Source: Varanus komodoensis (Eukaryota; Chordata; Lepidosauria; Squamata; Varanidae). From it: 64,000 bases of DNA. The notes under the pieces were generated by a model. The model worked only from the letters and a program-made list of their open reading frames with translations. It did not search any database and had not been told where the DNA came from. Shown here piece by piece: positions 63,555 through 64,000 of this stretch. The stretch's first letter is position 1. Each line of letters opens with the position of its first letter. The stretch covers positions 682,001-746,000 of the forward strand of contig NW_025335440.1 in NCBI RefSeq assembly GCF_004798865.1. The letters are read 5' to 3'. Made by a program: the position numbers and the translations under genes.

Positions 63555-64000
63555 AGAGCCCATGCCCAGACCTCTGGAGAGGGCCAAGAGAGAGTGTCTC
63601 CTTCCCCAGGTGCACTGCATGGATGATCCTTCGGTGGATCACGGGCCCTGGAGAATGTACCTCCTTCCCTCTGATTAGCACCTGCAGGGTGTGGGAGTGA
63701 GCCAGGTTCTCCTTGGGAAGGAGGCCCAGTGGAACGCAGGCCATCTTCCACCTGACATGGCTGACAAAGACTTCACTTCTACTTCCTTGGAGGTCTGAAC
63801 CAGCATGTGGGGGCACAGCTGGTTGTGGAACTGGTCTCACTGCCCACAATCTCCCCAAGGTCAGAAAAGTGCTTGTGGTTGAGCGAGGAAGCTGGTGACA
63901 GCCACCCAAAGTGTTGCTTGGGCACCCTGGGTGGCTGTCACCAGATCTGTTCAGCGGGATCAGCCAGCCTTTCTGCCACTCTTGCCCAGCACCTCTGTGT
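63555..64000. other. Unique sequence, no gene seen
   Basis: Mixed unique DNA to the end of the window. Open frames up to 151 codons on the minus strand have no recognisable domain. Confidence 0.4.

Overview
This window reads as non-coding vertebrate nuclear DNA, most likely from a squamate reptile (a lizard or snake). The assignment rests on the repeat mix. There are CR1 LINE 3' ends with the ggttggacccgatg / ttccaactct / attctatg-type tail, and tRNA-derived CORE-SINEs (MIR-like, with the 'caccacactgg' head on the reverse strand and a 'cctcacagggttgttgtgagg' core). There are also LINE tails carrying 'gtaagccgccccgagg' followed by AAAT, AAC or AAT runs, an RTE/BovB-like LINE reverse transcriptase, and hAT-type non-autonomous DNA transposons. 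I recognise no host protein-coding exon, rRNA, tRNA gene, CRISPR array or bacterial operon. The many open frames are what a fairly GC-rich, CpG-bearing sequence gives by chance, apart from two that are LINE remnants.

Layout. Positions 1-20,600 hold GC-rich unique sequence broken by AT-rich islands (about 4.2-4.6, 5.6, 7.3 and 17.7 kb), CR1 and SINE fragments, and a small hAT element with recognisable ends (18,689-18,883). A CpG-dense block at about 20.6-21.7 kb is the only promoter-like feature. It contains an alternating CG/GT tract, and two CORE-SINEs in tail-to-tail orientation flank its right edge. From 22 to 36 kb there are AT-rich, homeodomain-motif-rich islands (23.1, 24.0, 26.5, 34.2 and 35.9 kb), several LINE 3' ends and SINEs, a SINE inserted in the tail of a CR1 copy (30.2-30.7 kb), and a hairpin-like MITE (26.1 kb).

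An RTE-like LINE fragment on the minus strand lies at 36.7-37.6 kb, followed by a 26-bp tandem repeat. From 38 to 50 kb the sequence is mostly unique and GC-rich with more AT-rich islands. The longest CR1 remnant (minus strand, 50.4-51.6 kb) still shows reverse-transcriptase and C-terminal ORF2 motifs. From 52 to 64 kb there is unique sequence with AT-rich islands at 52.2, 57.0, 58.1 and 61.2 kb, one more CORE-SINE, a CR1 scrap and small tandem duplications.

Interpretation (inference): the repeated pattern of 100-400 bp AT-rich islands with TAAT-, POU- and TCF-like motifs, set in GC-rich DNA without exons, suggests a large intron or an intergenic regulatory domain of a developmental gene. I cannot name that gene from this sequence. 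No undescribed gene system could be supported. All base-composition statements are by eye, not computed.
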